A stretch of DNA of 64,000 bases from Pontibacillus yanchengensis Y32 (GTDB lineage: Bacteria; Bacillota; Bacilli; Bacillales; BH030062), in the NCBI RefSeq assembly GCF_000770635.1, contig NZ_AVBF01000007.1, positions 1 through 64,000 on the forward strand, written 5' to 3'. This document shows, in pieces, positions 18,372 to 27,005 of this stretch. The translations under genes were made by a program, and so were the position numbers. A model generated the notes under the pieces. The model made no database searches. It saw only the letters and a program-made list of their open reading frames with translations, and had not been told where the DNA came from. The first letter of the stretch is position 1. Every line of letters begins with the position of its first letter.

Positions 18372-19024
18372 TTCGTATCTTAATAGTAGATGATCACCCT
18401 GCTGTTGGTACAGGGACAAAGACTTTACTAGAACAAGAAGATGATATGGAAGTAGACGTCATATCTGATAGCTTACAAACGGAAAACAAATTATTTGAGA
18501 AGGCATATGATGTATTGTTGTTAGATTTATATATGCCAGGCTTAAATGGTATTGAGTTGGCCAAGCAAATTAAAACGACCTATCCAGATATGAAAGTTTT
18601 AATTTATACGGGTTTTGACTTAAGCACCCATTTTAATCTACTAGTTGAATCTAATATCTCCGGGTTCGTCAGTAAAACAGCTTCAAAGGAACAACTCGTA
18701 ACAGCGATACAGTGTGCTCTTAGAGAAGAAGTAGTGGTTCCCTTGCATTTATTTAAGCAATTGCGTCGTGCTGAAGCAAAAGTTAATGATACCACATCAG
18801 ATGGAGACGAAAAGGCGCTTGCAATTTCTCTTAATGAGAAGGAGCATAATATATTGAATGAAGTATCGAAAGGATTTACTAATAAACATATCGCGCAAAA
18901 TCTTCATATGTCTCAGCGTAGTGTGGAATACACTTTAACAGGCATTTTTAACAAACTGGAAGTACGCTCAAGGACGGAAGCTTTAATGAAAGCGAAAGAA
19001 CTTGGATTGATTTCAGAAATATAA
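18368..19024 (+). CDS. comA: ComA-like response regulator
   Basis: A 218-residue NarL/ComA-type regulator. The receiver domain (1-120) starts with ILIVDDHPAV, carries the phosphorylated Asp in LLLDLYMPG (D53) and has the conserved Thr and Lys (YTGF, SKTAS). The LuxR helix-turn-helix (about 150-212) reads NEVSKGFTNKHIAQNLHMSQ and FNKLEVRSRTEA. The start IRILIVDDHPAVGTGTKTLL closely resembles ComA. It overlaps the kinase gene by 4 bases, so the two are translationally coupled. In B. subtilis ComA drives competence and surfactin genes; targets here are unknown. Confidence 0.86.
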   Translation: MIRILIVDDHPAVGTGTKTLLEQEDDMEVDVISDSLQTENKLFEKAYDVLLLDLYMPGLNGIELAKQIKTTYPDMKVLIYTGFDLSTHFNLLVESNISGFVSKTASKEQLVTAIQCALREEVVVPLHLFKQLRRAEAKVNDTTSDGDEKALAISLNEKEHNILNEVSKGFTNKHIAQNLHMSQRSVEYTLTGIFNKLEVRSRTEALMKAKELGLISEI

Positions 19025-19046
19025 AATTGGGATGCCTTTATTTGGA

Positions 19047-19074
19047 ACGGCTGTGCTTTCACCTTCATAAGATG
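19047..19074 (+). promoter_or_regulatory. Candidate sigma-K promoter of gerE
   Basis: AC (19047-19048) and CATAAGATG (19066-19074) are 17 bases apart and approximate the mother-cell sigma-K pattern AC...CATANNNTA with one mismatch. gerE is known to be sigma-K dependent, and the site lies about 60 bases before its start. Confidence 0.35.
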
Positions 19075-19134
19075 TAAAGACTAAATAATTACCCTCGTAA
19101 CTGCAGCTCTATGTCAGCAAGGAGGGGTTAATGC

Positions 19135-19359
19135 TTGAAGGAGAAAGACTATAAGCCGAAGCAACTACTGACGAAAAGGGAAAAAGAAGTCTTTGAATTG
19201 CTTGTGCAAGACAAGACGACGAAAGATATTGCCCAGGAACTTTTTATTTCGGAAAAGACTGTGCGAAATCATATTTCAAACGCTATGCAGAAGCTGGGCG
19301 TTAAGGGGCGTTCTCAGGCTGTTGTTGAGCTCCTTCGCATGGGGGAACTCAAGCTATAG
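19135..19359 (+). CDS. gerE: Spore germination/coat regulator GerE
   Basis: A 74-residue LuxR-type DNA-binding protein consisting of the helix-turn-helix domain alone, the last regulator of the mother-cell line during sporulation. The sequence is nearly that of B. subtilis GerE (also 74 residues): LLTKREKEVFELLVQDKTT, then LFISEKTVRNHISNAMQKLG and GRSQAVVELLRMGEL. The start is TTG at 19135, placed by the AAGGAGGGG site 7 bases upstream; a nearby ATG at 19131 is out of frame and closes after seven codons. A hairpin terminator follows. Confidence 0.95.
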   Translation: MKEKDYKPKQLLTKREKEVFELLVQDKTTKDIAQELFISEKTVRNHISNAMQKLGVKGRSQAVVELLRMGELKL

Positions 19360-19365
19360 TGGAGG

Positions 19366-19393
19366 GCCGACTTTCTACGGGAAGTCGGTTTTT
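19366..19393 (+). terminator. Terminator after gerE
   Basis: CCGACTT and AAGTCGG with a short loop, followed by TTTTTATTT, give a compact terminator directly after the gerE stop. A second hairpin, TTTGACC facing GGGTCAAA, lies about 15 bases further on. Confidence 0.75.
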
Positions 19394-19621
19394 ATTTCAC
19401 TTAAAAAATTTGACCATTTAAAAGGGTCAAAGTATAAGTATAACTAAGCTTTGTAACTCCATAAAAAACTTGCTTCATGGCGAGCCTTCTTAATCATTCT
19501 TATTATTTATGAGTGTTTATTCCGATAAACAACAGGTAATTTACAATAGTATGTTCTTGCAATTTTCAGTGAAAACCGTAACAATTAATCTATTGAGTGA
19601 TTTTTGAAGGAGGAAAGCCTT

Positions 19622-20101
19622 TTGAATCAGAGCACAATTACTGAAGAAAAAATTGCTGATATAGAGAAAAAATTACGACATATATCTGGAATTATTAAGC
19701 AAAAAGGAAGAGAAATATTAAATCACTATCCCATAACCCCACCACAATTTGTAGCATTACAATGGTTATCGGAATCAGGTGATATGACAATTGGAGAATT
19801 ATCGAATCAAATACATCTTGCTTGCAGCACGACTACCGATTTAGTAGATCGGATGGAAAAGAATGCGCTAGTGGAGCGAGTCAGAGATCCTAAAGACCGC
19901 CGTGTTGTGAGAATTCACCTATTAGAAAAAGGTGAATCGATAATTCATGAAGTGATTGAAAAGCGACAGGCATATTTAGAAGATGTGTTACGAAGCTTCT
20001 CAGATGATCAAATTGATGTATTTCGTGGACTATTAAACACTATGCATGATGAGATGACAGTGATTCAACAGGAAAATCAGACGAACAACGAGAATTCATA
20101 A
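19622..20101 (+). CDS. ysmB: MarR-family transcriptional regulator (YsmB-like)
   Basis: A 159-residue winged-helix regulator. The MarR pattern is clear: a helical N-terminus, ALQWLSESGDMTIGELSNQI, the recognition region ACSTTTDLVDRMEKNALVER and the wing VRDPKDRRVVRIHLLEKG (about residues 55-112). A TTG start at 19622 is chosen because a strong GAAGGAGGAAA site ends 5 bases upstream. A longer in-frame TTG at 19604 would overlap that site. Its stop is 14 bases before racE, so the two may be co-transcribed, as in B. subtilis. Its ligand is unknown. Confidence 0.82.
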   Translation: MNQSTITEEKIADIEKKLRHISGIIKQKGREILNHYPITPPQFVALQWLSESGDMTIGELSNQIHLACSTTTDLVDRMEKNALVERVRDPKDRRVVRIHLLEKGESIIHEVIEKRQAYLEDVLRSFSDDQIDVFRGLLNTMHDEMTVIQQENQTNNENS

Positions 20102-20114
20102 AAAGAGGCGATAG

Positions 20115-20915
20115 ATGTTGGACCGACCTATAGGAGTTATTGATTCAGGAGTAGGCGGAATGACCGTAGCTAAAGAATTAATGAGGCAACTTCCAAATGA
20201 AGAGTTAATTTATTTAGGGGATACATTACGATGCCCTTATGGTCCTAGACCAAAGGATGAGGTTGTAAAATATACATGGGAAATGGTTCGTTTTTTACTC
20301 GATAGAAATATAAAAATGCTTGTTATTGCATGTAATACAGCTACTGCATTTACATTAGAAGAATTAAAGGATGAGTTGGACATTCCTGTTATTGGTGTTA
20401 TACAGCCAGGTGCAAGAGCTGCTATTAAAACCTCTGAAAACCTACATATTGGAGTAATAGGTACAGAGGGGACAATAGAGAGCAAAGCTTATACGAATGC
20501 CCTTAAACATATAAATCCAAATATCTTTGTGAATGATCTAGCATGCCCTCCTTTTGTACCAATGGTTGAACAGGGGATTTTCAAAGGTCCAAGAGCAAAG
20601 CATGTTGTATCGGAAACGTTAGAACCCATGAAACAAGCCAATCATATCGATACATTGATATTAGGCTGTACACACTACCCGTTGTTGCAAGATACCATAC
20701 AAGAGGTAATGGGAGAGGAGATAACCATTATTTGTTCGGGTGATGAAACAGCAAGAGAAGTCAGTGTTATTTTAGATTACTATCAAACTCTTTTTTACGG
20801 TGACCGCATTCCGCAGCATCAATTTTATGCAACAGGTGACCGAGAGCTTTTCGAGAAAATAGCAAATGAATGGTTTGAAGAACCGATAGGATTTATCGAA
20901 GTAATCGAATTATAA
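20115..20915 (+). CDS. racE: Glutamate racemase
   Basis: This 266-residue enzyme converts L-glutamate to D-glutamate for peptidoglycan. The start RPIGVIDSGVGGMTVAKEL and the two catalytic cysteines in IACNTATAF (about residue 74) and LGCTHYPLL (about 185) are all present. The name racE follows the B. subtilis gene at this position; murI is the general name. An AAGAGGCGA site precedes the ATG. A terminator follows within 15 bases of the stop. Confidence 0.95.
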   Translation: MLDRPIGVIDSGVGGMTVAKELMRQLPNEELIYLGDTLRCPYGPRPKDEVVKYTWEMVRFLLDRNIKMLVIACNTATAFTLEELKDELDIPVIGVIQPGARAAIKTSENLHIGVIGTEGTIESKAYTNALKHINPNIFVNDLACPPFVPMVEQGIFKGPRAKHVVSETLEPMKQANHIDTLILGCTHYPLLQDTIQEVMGEEITIICSGDETAREVSVILDYYQTLFYGDRIPQHQFYATGDRELFEKIANEWFEEPIGFIEVIEL

Positions 20916-20928
20916 AATACTTACAATC

Positions 20929-20955
20929 TGCTACTCTAAAGTGGCAGGTTTTTTG
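20929..20955 (+). terminator. Terminator after racE
   Basis: CTGCTACT and AGTGGCAG pair around CTAA with one internal mismatch and run into GTTTTTTG, a compact terminator. Confidence 0.7.
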
Positions 20956-20981
20956 TTGTTTAACGAAAGAGCTATATTATG

Positions 20982-21303
20982 GAAGACTTGGATTCGGGGC
21001 AATTTATTGGGTAGGGAGTGGGTCCGATACTTAAAAAGGATTAGGGATGGGTGTAGCATTCGAACTCTCGACAATACGTAGGGCATCTTCTAGCGGACAT
21101 ATATGCTCTTATTTACTGTAAAAACCCTTTTTTGGAGGAGCGAACGGACATATGATACCTTGTTTGGTAAAAAAACACACTCGATTAAGGTGATTTAGGC
21201 CAAATAGCGAACTGAATGTCCGTTGCAAATGGAAAATACCCTTGAAATCGAAGGATAAGAGACTATATGTCCGATAGCACAGCATCATTTTGCGTCATAA
21301 ACT
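20982..21303 (+). repeat. Interspersed repeat family B, copy 1 (degraded)
   Basis: This gene-free gap before gerM contains GAAGACTTGGATTCGGGGC, GGTCCGATACTTAAAA and GATTAGGGATGGGTG. It ends with TATGTCCGATAGCACAGCAT followed by TTTGCGTC. The same landmarks occur in the copies at 25.3 and 42.6 kb. The GC-rich palindromic core seen in those copies is missing or decayed here, replaced by an AT-rich stretch with TAGCGGACATAT and GAACGGACATAT. Beyond 21303 to the gerM start I see only AT-rich sequence without a clear signal. Confidence 0.6.
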
Positions 21304-21599
21304 ATTCCTTGCTTCGTAAATACCATTATTGAGAAAACGTCCCACTTTAATCGGGCCTCCTATCTTCTCGCGAAACTCTTTCCCCATAATATCTCAATCT
21401 CAAGTTTTCAACATAATGAGGCTTAATTGGAATAGATCAATATTATACGCTTGTTTTATCTAACCAACAGTTAACTTTAATAAAACCATTTTGAAACGTA
21501 GCATAACAATATCCGCCCATAAAATTTCCTCCATGCTGGTCTAATTTAAATTATGGCTCGTATATATGGTAGTACAAACCATCATAGGAGGCGAAAAAC

Positions 21600-22694
21600 A
21601 TGCGAAAGCGTGCTATGTTATTTATGGGTATGTTTGCAAGTGTCACACTGCTATCAGGGTGTGTTTTTCAAGGGGAACAATCATTAGAAGAGATGGACAC
21701 TCCACCAGAAGAAGTGAATGAGCAAGCAGGAGAGAACACCGAGCAAGACGCTTCTTCTGATGAGAACGCTGAAAATAGTGAGCAAGATAAGCAAGAGGTT
21801 GTAGTTTCAGAAACAGTTGATCGTCAATTATACTTATTAGATGAGAATGGTATGGTCGTACCACAGACATTACCTTTACCTAAATCTGAGTCCAAAGAAG
21901 TTGCTCAGCAAGTTCTTGAATACTTAGTTAAAGGTGGACCAGTAACAGAGGTGCTTCCAAGTGGGTTCCAAGCTGTATTACCCGCTGGCACTCAAGTAAA
22001 TTCATTGAATTTGAAAGATGATGGTACACTTGTAGTCGATGTGTCTAAAGAATTTACAGACTACCGTGCTGAGGATGAATTAAAAATTTTACAGTCATTA
22101 ACTTACACCTTGACTCAATTCGATAGTGTGAACAAAATTAAATTACAAATTAATGGATACGAAACAGACGTAATGCCTGTGAACAGCACGCCGATATCTG
22201 ATGGATATTCAAGAGCAAATGGTATAAACATTCATGTAGGCGATGTGGCTGATTTAACAAAAAGTGAGTCTGTTACAGTATATTATCCAGCACAACATGA
22301 CGATCAGTATTATTATGTACCAGTAACAAAACGAATCGATGCTTCAGAAGATAATATGTATGAAGCTATTGTTCAATCATTGGTAGAAGGTCCTGATTAC
22401 CAATTGAACTTGTTGAATGTGTTTAATCAAGATGTAGAGCTTATGGATGAGCCGTCCTATGAAGATGGAGTTCTTACATTGACGTTTAATGAAAATGTTC
22501 TTAGTAATTTTGAAGATCAATCAATATTATCAAATGAAGTAATGGATTCATTGGTTCTATCTCTTACTGAACAGCCTGGTGTAGAAGCAGTATCAGTAAA
22601 GGTTGAGAATTTTGACCAAGTATTTACAGAGGAAGGGTCAGTTATTGCAGAGCCTGTGTCACGACCTCAAATGGTCAACACAAGAAGTTTTTAA
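21600..22694 (+). CDS. gerM: Spore germination protein GerM
   Basis: A 364-residue lipoprotein of sporulation and germination, made in the mother cell in B. subtilis. The signal peptide ends in the lipobox LLSGC, making C21 the lipidated residue. A Glu/Gln-rich linker (25-60) follows, and then two GerMN domains, each with the LYLLDENG/VYYPAQHDD beginning and a GFQAVLP/LLNVFNQD turn (about 70-200 and 205-345). The AGGAGG site lies 8 bases before the ATG. It is a single gene, flanked by a degraded repeat and a terminator, in the conserved racE-gerM-rph order. Confidence 0.92.
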   Translation: MRKRAMLFMGMFASVTLLSGCVFQGEQSLEEMDTPPEEVNEQAGENTEQDASSDENAENSEQDKQEVVVSETVDRQLYLLDENGMVVPQTLPLPKSESKEVAQQVLEYLVKGGPVTEVLPSGFQAVLPAGTQVNSLNLKDDGTLVVDVSKEFTDYRAEDELKILQSLTYTLTQFDSVNKIKLQINGYETDVMPVNSTPISDGYSRANGINIHVGDVADLTKSESVTVYYPAQHDDQYYYVPVTKRIDASEDNMYEAIVQSLVEGPDYQLNLLNVFNQDVELMDEPSYEDGVLTLTFNENVLSNFEDQSILSNEVMDSLVLSLTEQPGVEAVSVKVENFDQVFTEEGSVIAEPVSRPQMVNTRSF

Positions 22695-22727
22695 ATTATC
22701 GGAATGGGTTATAATAAAATGAAGACG

Positions 22728-22757
22728 AAGAGGCTAAACTTTACTAGCCTCTTTTTT
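22728..22757 (+). terminator. Terminator after gerM
   Basis: AAGAGGCTA and TAGCCTCTT pair around a 9-base loop and are followed by a run of T. Confidence 0.85.
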
Positions 22758-22837
22758 CATTCCTAATTATGTTCTATTTAAACTTTCACAGTAAAATATG
22801 TTACGATGAGCAAGGATAGATGAAGGAGGAGCAAGAA

Positions 22838-23596
22838 ATGAGAACGGATGAACGAAAAGAAGATGAACTAAGACCAATACATATGGAAGCAGGTTATGTG
22901 AAACATCCTGAAGGGTCTATTTTAATAACCGTTGGTGAAACAAAAGTAATATGTAATGCAAGTATTGAAGATCGTGTCCCTCCTTTTATGAGAGGTCAAG
23001 GGAAAGGCTGGGTTACAGCAGAATATGCAATGTTACCTCGTGCTACTCAACAGCGAAATATTCGAGAATCCTCGAAAGGCAAAGTATCTGGTCGTACAAT
23101 GGAGATTCAGCGTTTAATTGGACGTGCGCTACGAGCTGTAGTGGATCTTGAAAAGTTTGGTGAACGCACACTTTGGGTTGATTGTGATGTTATCCAAGCA
23201 GATGGTGGTACACGTACAGCATCCATAACAGGTGCATATGTGGCTATGGTCTTGGCATTCGGTAAGTTAGTTGAGAATGGCACGATTAAAGAACTTCCAA
23301 TTAAAGATTATCTTGCAGCTACTTCTGTAGGGGTATTATCAAATGGGAGTGAGATATTAGATCTTTGCTATGAAGAAGATTCAGAAGCTCAGGTTGATAT
23401 GAATGTAGTCATGACTGGAAATGGAGAATTTGTTGAATTGCAAGGTACAGGGGAAGAAGCTACTTTCTCTTATACACAACTTCAAAAAATGCTTGAATTA
23501 GCACAGTCAGGTGTAAAAGAATTATTTGATAAGCAAAAAGAAATTATGGGAGAATGGACAGCTCATATAGATCGTAACCGTAATCAATCTTCTTAA
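22838..23596 (+). CDS. rph: Ribonuclease PH
   Basis: A 252-residue phosphorolytic 3' exonuclease that trims tRNA precursors. Family blocks are intact: [40 protein letters not shown], the [20 protein letters not shown] region and [20 protein letters not shown] with the phosphate-site residues. An in-frame ATG at 22820 lies on the ribosome binding site itself; AAGGAGGAGC just before 22838 supports the start used here, which also matches the family beginning MR.D.R..DELRP. It is followed closely by rdgB and ysnB. Confidence 0.95.
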   Translation: MRTDERKEDELRPIHMEAGYVKHPEGSILITVGETKVICNASIEDRVPPFMRGQGKGWVTAEYAMLPRATQQRNIRESSKGKVSGRTMEIQRLIGRALRAVVDLEKFGERTLWVDCDVIQADGGTRTASITGAYVAMVLAFGKLVENGTIKELPIKDYLAATSVGVLSNGSEILDLCYEEDSEAQVDMNVVMTGNGEFVELQGTGEEATFSYTQLQKMLELAQSGVKELFDKQKEIMGEWTAHIDRNRNQSS

Positions 23597-23611
23597 AAAG
23601 GATAATGTACA

Positions 23612-24205
23612 ATGAAAAAATTGATTGTGGCCACTAAGAATCAAGGAAAAGTAAACGAGTTTCGTGATATGTTTTCTAAATATGGTATTGAGACGTATTC
23701 TCTGAATGATCTAGATACACCTATGCCAGATGTTGAGGAAACAGGAACGACATTTGAAGAAAATGCTCAATTAAAAGCTGAAACAATTGCCGACTTTCTT
23801 CAAGTACCAGTGCTAGCAGATGACTCTGGTTTGGAAGTTGATGCATTAAACAAACGACCTGGAGTATTCTCTGCAAGATTTGCAGGAGAGGAAAAGGATG
23901 ATCAACGTAATCTTGAAAAGGTGCTGGATGAATTAAACGGAATAGAAAATCGTGAGGCTAGATTTGTATGTGCACTGGCTTTAGCAATACCAGGAAAAGA
24001 AACGATTTTTGAGCGAGGCACATGTGAGGGAAGGATAGCAACTAAATCATTTGGAGAAAGTGGATTTGGTTATGATCCTATATTTATCCCTAAAGGATAC
24101 GAGGAAACGTTTGCGCAGCTCCCTTCAGAGGAAAAAAATCAAATGAGTCATCGCAGTAGAGCTATACAACAAATGGAGACCTCCATCCAGGACATTTTAA
24201 CGTAA
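23612..24205 (+). CDS. rdgB: XTP/dITP diphosphatase
   Basis: This 197-residue enzyme removes non-canonical purine nucleotides (ITP, dITP, XTP) from the pool. The HAM1/RdgB signatures are present: VATKNQGKVNEF at the start, PVLADDSGLEVDALN with the metal-binding Asp pair near residue 70, FSARFAG, and GFGYDPIFIP near 150. B. subtilis calls it ysnA. It begins 15 bases after rph and ends 12 bases before ysnB, so the three form an operon. Confidence 0.94.
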   Translation: MKKLIVATKNQGKVNEFRDMFSKYGIETYSLNDLDTPMPDVEETGTTFEENAQLKAETIADFLQVPVLADDSGLEVDALNKRPGVFSARFAGEEKDDQRNLEKVLDELNGIENREARFVCALALAIPGKETIFERGTCEGRIATKSFGESGFGYDPIFIPKGYEETFAQLPSEEKNQMSHRSRAIQQMETSIQDILT

Positions 24206-24217
24206 GGGGAGATCACC

Positions 24218-24745
24218 GTGCCAAAAGTATTAATTATCAGTGATAGTCATGGCTTGTCAGATGAAGTACAGAAAATTAAAGATCGCCACTCAGATGAAGT
24301 GGATGGTATGATCCACTGCGGCGATTCAGAATTACCTTTCGATGATAACGCCATGGACCAGTTTCAAAAGGTTCAAGGAAATTGTGATATGGACGAACGG
24401 TATCAAGAAGAATTAGATTTCACTATAGGGGACTTAACCTTTTTTGTGACGCATGGACATTTGTTCCGAGTGAAATCTACCCTCATGCCATTGTCATATC
24501 GTGCGGATGAACTTGGAGCTCAAGTCATTTGCTTTGGTCATTCTCATACTGCAGGAGTGGAAATGGTAGATGGAAAGTTATTTATTAATCCAGGTAGCAT
24601 TCGCTTACCAAGAGGAATAACTGAGAAAACATATGCAACCCTGTATTGGGAAGATCCCTCTGTTGTAACGGTAGAATTCTTTACAGATCAAGGTGTAGTT
24701 ATACCCGATTTGACCTATACTGCAGATTTTCAGACAGAAGAATAA
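24218..24745 (+). CDS. ysnB: YfcE/MJ0936-type metallophosphoesterase (YsnB)
   Basis: A 175-residue calcineurin-like phosphoesterase. The metal-binding motifs are visible in order: ISDSHG (D and H), HCGDSE, QGNCDMD, THGH and FGHSHTAG. The physiological substrate is not known for this family. The start is GTG, with a GGGGAG site 6 bases upstream. It is the last gene of the rph-rdgB-ysnB operon, and its final codons lie inside the terminator stem. Confidence 0.88.
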   Translation: MPKVLIISDSHGLSDEVQKIKDRHSDEVDGMIHCGDSELPFDDNAMDQFQKVQGNCDMDERYQEELDFTIGDLTFFVTHGHLFRVKSTLMPLSYRADELGAQVICFGHSHTAGVEMVDGKLFINPGSIRLPRGITEKTYATLYWEDPSVVTVEFFTDQGVVIPDLTYTADFQTEE

Positions 24746-24761
24746 AATTCTTCTGTCTGAA
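24731..24761 (+). terminator. Terminator overlapping the ysnB stop
   Basis: CAGACAGAAGAAT and ATTCTTCTGTCTG form a perfect 13-bp stem around AAA. It includes the last codons and stop of ysnB. The T run afterwards is absent, so termination may be leaky, or the hairpin may protect the mRNA end. Confidence 0.6.
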
Positions 24762-24861
24762 CCCATTGACATTTCACGAATAAATTCATATAATTATTTT
24801 TGTTCGCTTCACACACGAAGTAATTGTAGAATACATAATATACATAAATAACATCTTTCTT

Positions 24862-24935
24862 GCGGGTGTAGTTTAGTGGTAAAACCTCAGCCTTCCAAGC
24901 TGATGTCGTGGGTTCGATTCCCATCACCCGCTCCA
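24862..24935 (+). tRNA. tRNA-Gly (anticodon TCC)
   Basis: A complete cloverleaf of 74 bases. The acceptor stem pairs GCGGGTG with CACCCGC, the D arm is GTTTAGTGGTAAAAC, and the anticodon stem-loop CAGCCTTCCAAGCTG gives anticodon TCC. The T arm is GTGGGTTCGATTCCCAT, and CCA is encoded after the discriminator T. Confidence 0.96.
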
Positions 24936-24958
24936 TACATAAATACAAACTAATCTAT

Positions 24959-24985
24959 GTCCCAGTAGCTCAGCAGGATAGAGCA
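24959..24985 (+). pseudogene. Duplicated 5' half of tRNA-Arg
   Basis: The 27 bases from GTCCCAGTAGCTCAGC onward are identical to the first 27 of the complete tRNA-Arg at 25116, and the CTAT just before both also matches. The sequence then diverges, and no anticodon arm, T arm or 3' acceptor strand follows. It is therefore a partial duplicate that cannot make a tRNA. About 130 bases of unrelated sequence separate it from the intact gene, and one frame of that stretch (from 24989) is open for about 50 codons. Confidence 0.85.
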
Positions 24986-25115
24986 TGATCGATTAAGCTA
25001 CTTGGAAAAGACCTCAACGCACCAAACGAGCAACATCTTGAAAAATCATCCCGAGTTTGGGGCGACGGAGTTACACTTAAGAAACATTGTTTTACTAACG
25101 AAATATTTTTACTAT

Positions 25116-25189
25116 GTCCCAGTAGCTCAGCAGGATAGAGCAACGGCCTTCTAAGCCGTAGGTCGGGAGTTCGAATCTCTCCTGGGACA
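25116..25189 (+). tRNA. tRNA-Arg (anticodon TCT)
   Basis: A complete 74-base cloverleaf. The acceptor pairs GTCCCAG with CTGGGAC, the D arm is GCTCAGCAGGATAGAGC, and the anticodon stem-loop ACGGCCTTCTAAGCCGT gives TCT. The T arm is GGGAGTTCGAATCTCTC. No CCA is encoded after discriminator A25189. A terminator follows. Confidence 0.95.
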
Positions 25190-25204
25190 CTTCGTTTAAG
25201 AATT

Positions 25205-25250
25205 GAAAGAAAGACATTAGGTGCTATACCTAATGTCTTTCTTTTTATTA
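25205..25250 (+). terminator. Terminator after the tRNA genes
   Basis: AAAGAAAGACATTAGGT and ACCTAATGTCTTTCTTT form a 17-bp stem around GCTAT, followed by TTATTA. It ends the tRNA transcript. Confidence 0.85.
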
Positions 25251-25328
25251 TGGCTAAGTAATCAATCTTTGCTATTTATTAGCTATCAGGTATTAAGTAT
25301 AGATTGAAAAAATATTATTCAGTAGAAG

Positions 25329-25565
25329 AGGCATAATTTTGAAGACTAGGATTCGAGATAATTAGGTGGATCAGATGCGTAAGAAGAGCAGGGTTGGGGA
25401 GGAAGCAACTTGCTTTCCTGCTGCCTTAATGATTGGTATCACTAACCTTTTTTTCCGGGGGAGTCACGCTGTTTTCCTACCCAACCCTGATATGTTGTTA
25501 GTCTTCAAATCGAAGAAAAAGATACTTTATGTCCGTTAGCACTGCATCACTTTGCGTCCTAAACC
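25329..25565 (+). repeat. Interspersed repeat family B, copy 2
   Basis: This gene-free element begins with AGGCATAATTTTGAAGACT and ends with TATGTCCGTTAGCACTGCAT and TTTGCGTCCTAAAC. Inside, AGGGTTGGGGAGGAA and TTCCTACCCAACCCT face each other with one mismatch. They enclose a remnant of the common core (CCGGGGGAGTCACGC). It shares entry and exit sequences with copy 1 and the copies near 42.6 and 43 kb. From 25566 to the ysoA start I see no clear promoter. Confidence 0.7.
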
Positions 25566-25819
25566 AAGCCTTCAAGATAATGGGGCGATTAAGGAATATC
25601 ACCTTGGTTGTGCTACGAATAAGTATTCTCAATATATATTTTCGTCAAAGAATGTTATGATGTTTTCAAGTGAAGATATTTAAACATTCATTTGGAAAAA
25701 GGAGTTTGTAACTTGATATCGAATGTATGTTTAGGAGTACGTGTATTTGGAGAATGATGAATACTAGGTTAAAGGATACATATGATATAAGAAAATCAAA
25801 TAAAGAGGGGAGGGACAAC

Positions 25820-26815
25820 ATGACCAAAGAAAAAGCAGATGTCGTTATATTCCCGAAATGGAAAACATCTTTAGAAGAAAATGGCCTAGCAGCTTTGAAG
25901 GCAAAAAAATATGAAGAAGCACTTGAACATTTTGATCAATTGATACAATTTGAAGCTGCAAATTCTGAAGTGCTGACTGGTAAATTAATTGCTCTGATGG
26001 AGTTAGGTAGATACACAGAAGCAGAAATAATTTGCCGTGATTTAATGAAGTTAGATGACGGACATTACTTTCAATACTTACATATTTATTTAACTGTGTT
26101 ATTTCAAACAAGCCAATATGAAGAATTGATCGATTTACTAGATGAAGTTTTCAAATCAGATGATATTCCACAGGAACTTAGACAACAATTCTGGCAATTA
26201 TATGACATAACTGAAAAGCTGAAAGTAGATGAAACAAAAGCTGAACACATGGAAAGTTTAGATGAGTTTTTAGTTGCATTGGATACAGAAGATGTGAAAA
26301 CACAGTGGCAACTTTTATCTAAACTTAGGAAAACAAGTATTCAGCCTTACTTAAATGATGTTGCTCCATACTTAAAAAAAGAACATATTCAACCTGTCAT
26401 TAAAACTGCATTGCTACAATGGATGCAGGAACAACAAGTTGAAAGAAATGTTGAGGTCCAAAAACTTGGAGATTCAATTATAGTAAATCCCAGTGAGTTA
26501 TCGGATATCCTCGCTCACCCTTCATCTATACATATATTGAACTTATTAAATGAAGTGGAACAAAATAATCCAACCTTATATGAGTTTATTCAACAGTTAC
26601 TATTCAGGTATATGTACGTCAGATTTCCGATTATGCCAGAGGATAAAGATTTACCATCTATAGCTAAAGCATTGTTTGAGCTAAGTTCTACATATCTACA
26701 GCTTGAGAATGAGCCGTTTCCTATGTCATCCTCGATACCAGAAGATTCAGTGGATGTTTGGAAGCAACAAATTGAATACTATGAAGTTCATTATTTCTCT
26801 GTATTAGATGAATAA
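25820..26815 (+). CDS. ysoA: TPR-repeat protein (YsoA-like)
   Basis: A 331-residue soluble protein. Residues about 18-130 hold tandem helical repeats of tetratricopeptide type (ALKAKKYEEALEHFDQLIQF, LIALMELGRYTEAEIICRDL). The rest is helical, without a recognisable enzyme motif. B. subtilis has ysoA, a TPR protein of unknown function, directly before tig, which supports the name. An in-frame ATG at 25727 would add 31 atypical residues; the GAGGGGAGGG site just before 25820 decides the start. No terminator is obvious before tig. Confidence 0.78.
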   Translation: MTKEKADVVIFPKWKTSLEENGLAALKAKKYEEALEHFDQLIQFEAANSEVLTGKLIALMELGRYTEAEIICRDLMKLDDGHYFQYLHIYLTVLFQTSQYEELIDLLDEVFKSDDIPQELRQQFWQLYDITEKLKVDETKAEHMESLDEFLVALDTEDVKTQWQLLSKLRKTSIQPYLNDVAPYLKKEHIQPVIKTALLQWMQEQQVERNVEVQKLGDSIIVNPSELSDILAHPSSIHILNLLNEVEQNNPTLYEFIQQLLFRYMYVRFPIMPEDKDLPSIAKALFELSSTYLQLENEPFPMSSSIPEDSVDVWKQQIEYYEVHYFSVLDE

Positions 26816-26879
26816 TTTTGTATGTTTTTACGGGAATATCAATGTATTCCTATTAATCAAATCATCATATGGTTGATTG

Positions 26880-26907
26880 TTGAAAGCAGAAAGTATTATG
26901 TTATAAT
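26880..26907 (+). promoter_or_regulatory. Candidate vegetative promoter of tig
   Basis: TTGAAA (26880-26885) and TATAAT (26902-26907) are 16 bases apart, about 100 bases before the tig start. It would let tig be expressed independently of ysoA. Confidence 0.55.
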
Positions 26908-27005
26908 AAGGTGGTTGCAATTTATACACTGCCTTCTTTTGTATGTAGATTACGAAACAACCATTATACACAATGAATGTATTAATAGATTTTGGAGGGA
27001 AAATC

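Noticed and set aside
19131-19154. ATG start for gerE at 19131
   Set aside because: It is out of frame with gerE and closes after seven codons; the TTG at 19135 gives the full conserved protein.
24989-25138. 50-codon open frame between the tRNA-Arg copies as a gene
   Set aside because: No start signal and no recognisable family; the length is near chance expectation. It is kept only as an observation in the duplication finding.
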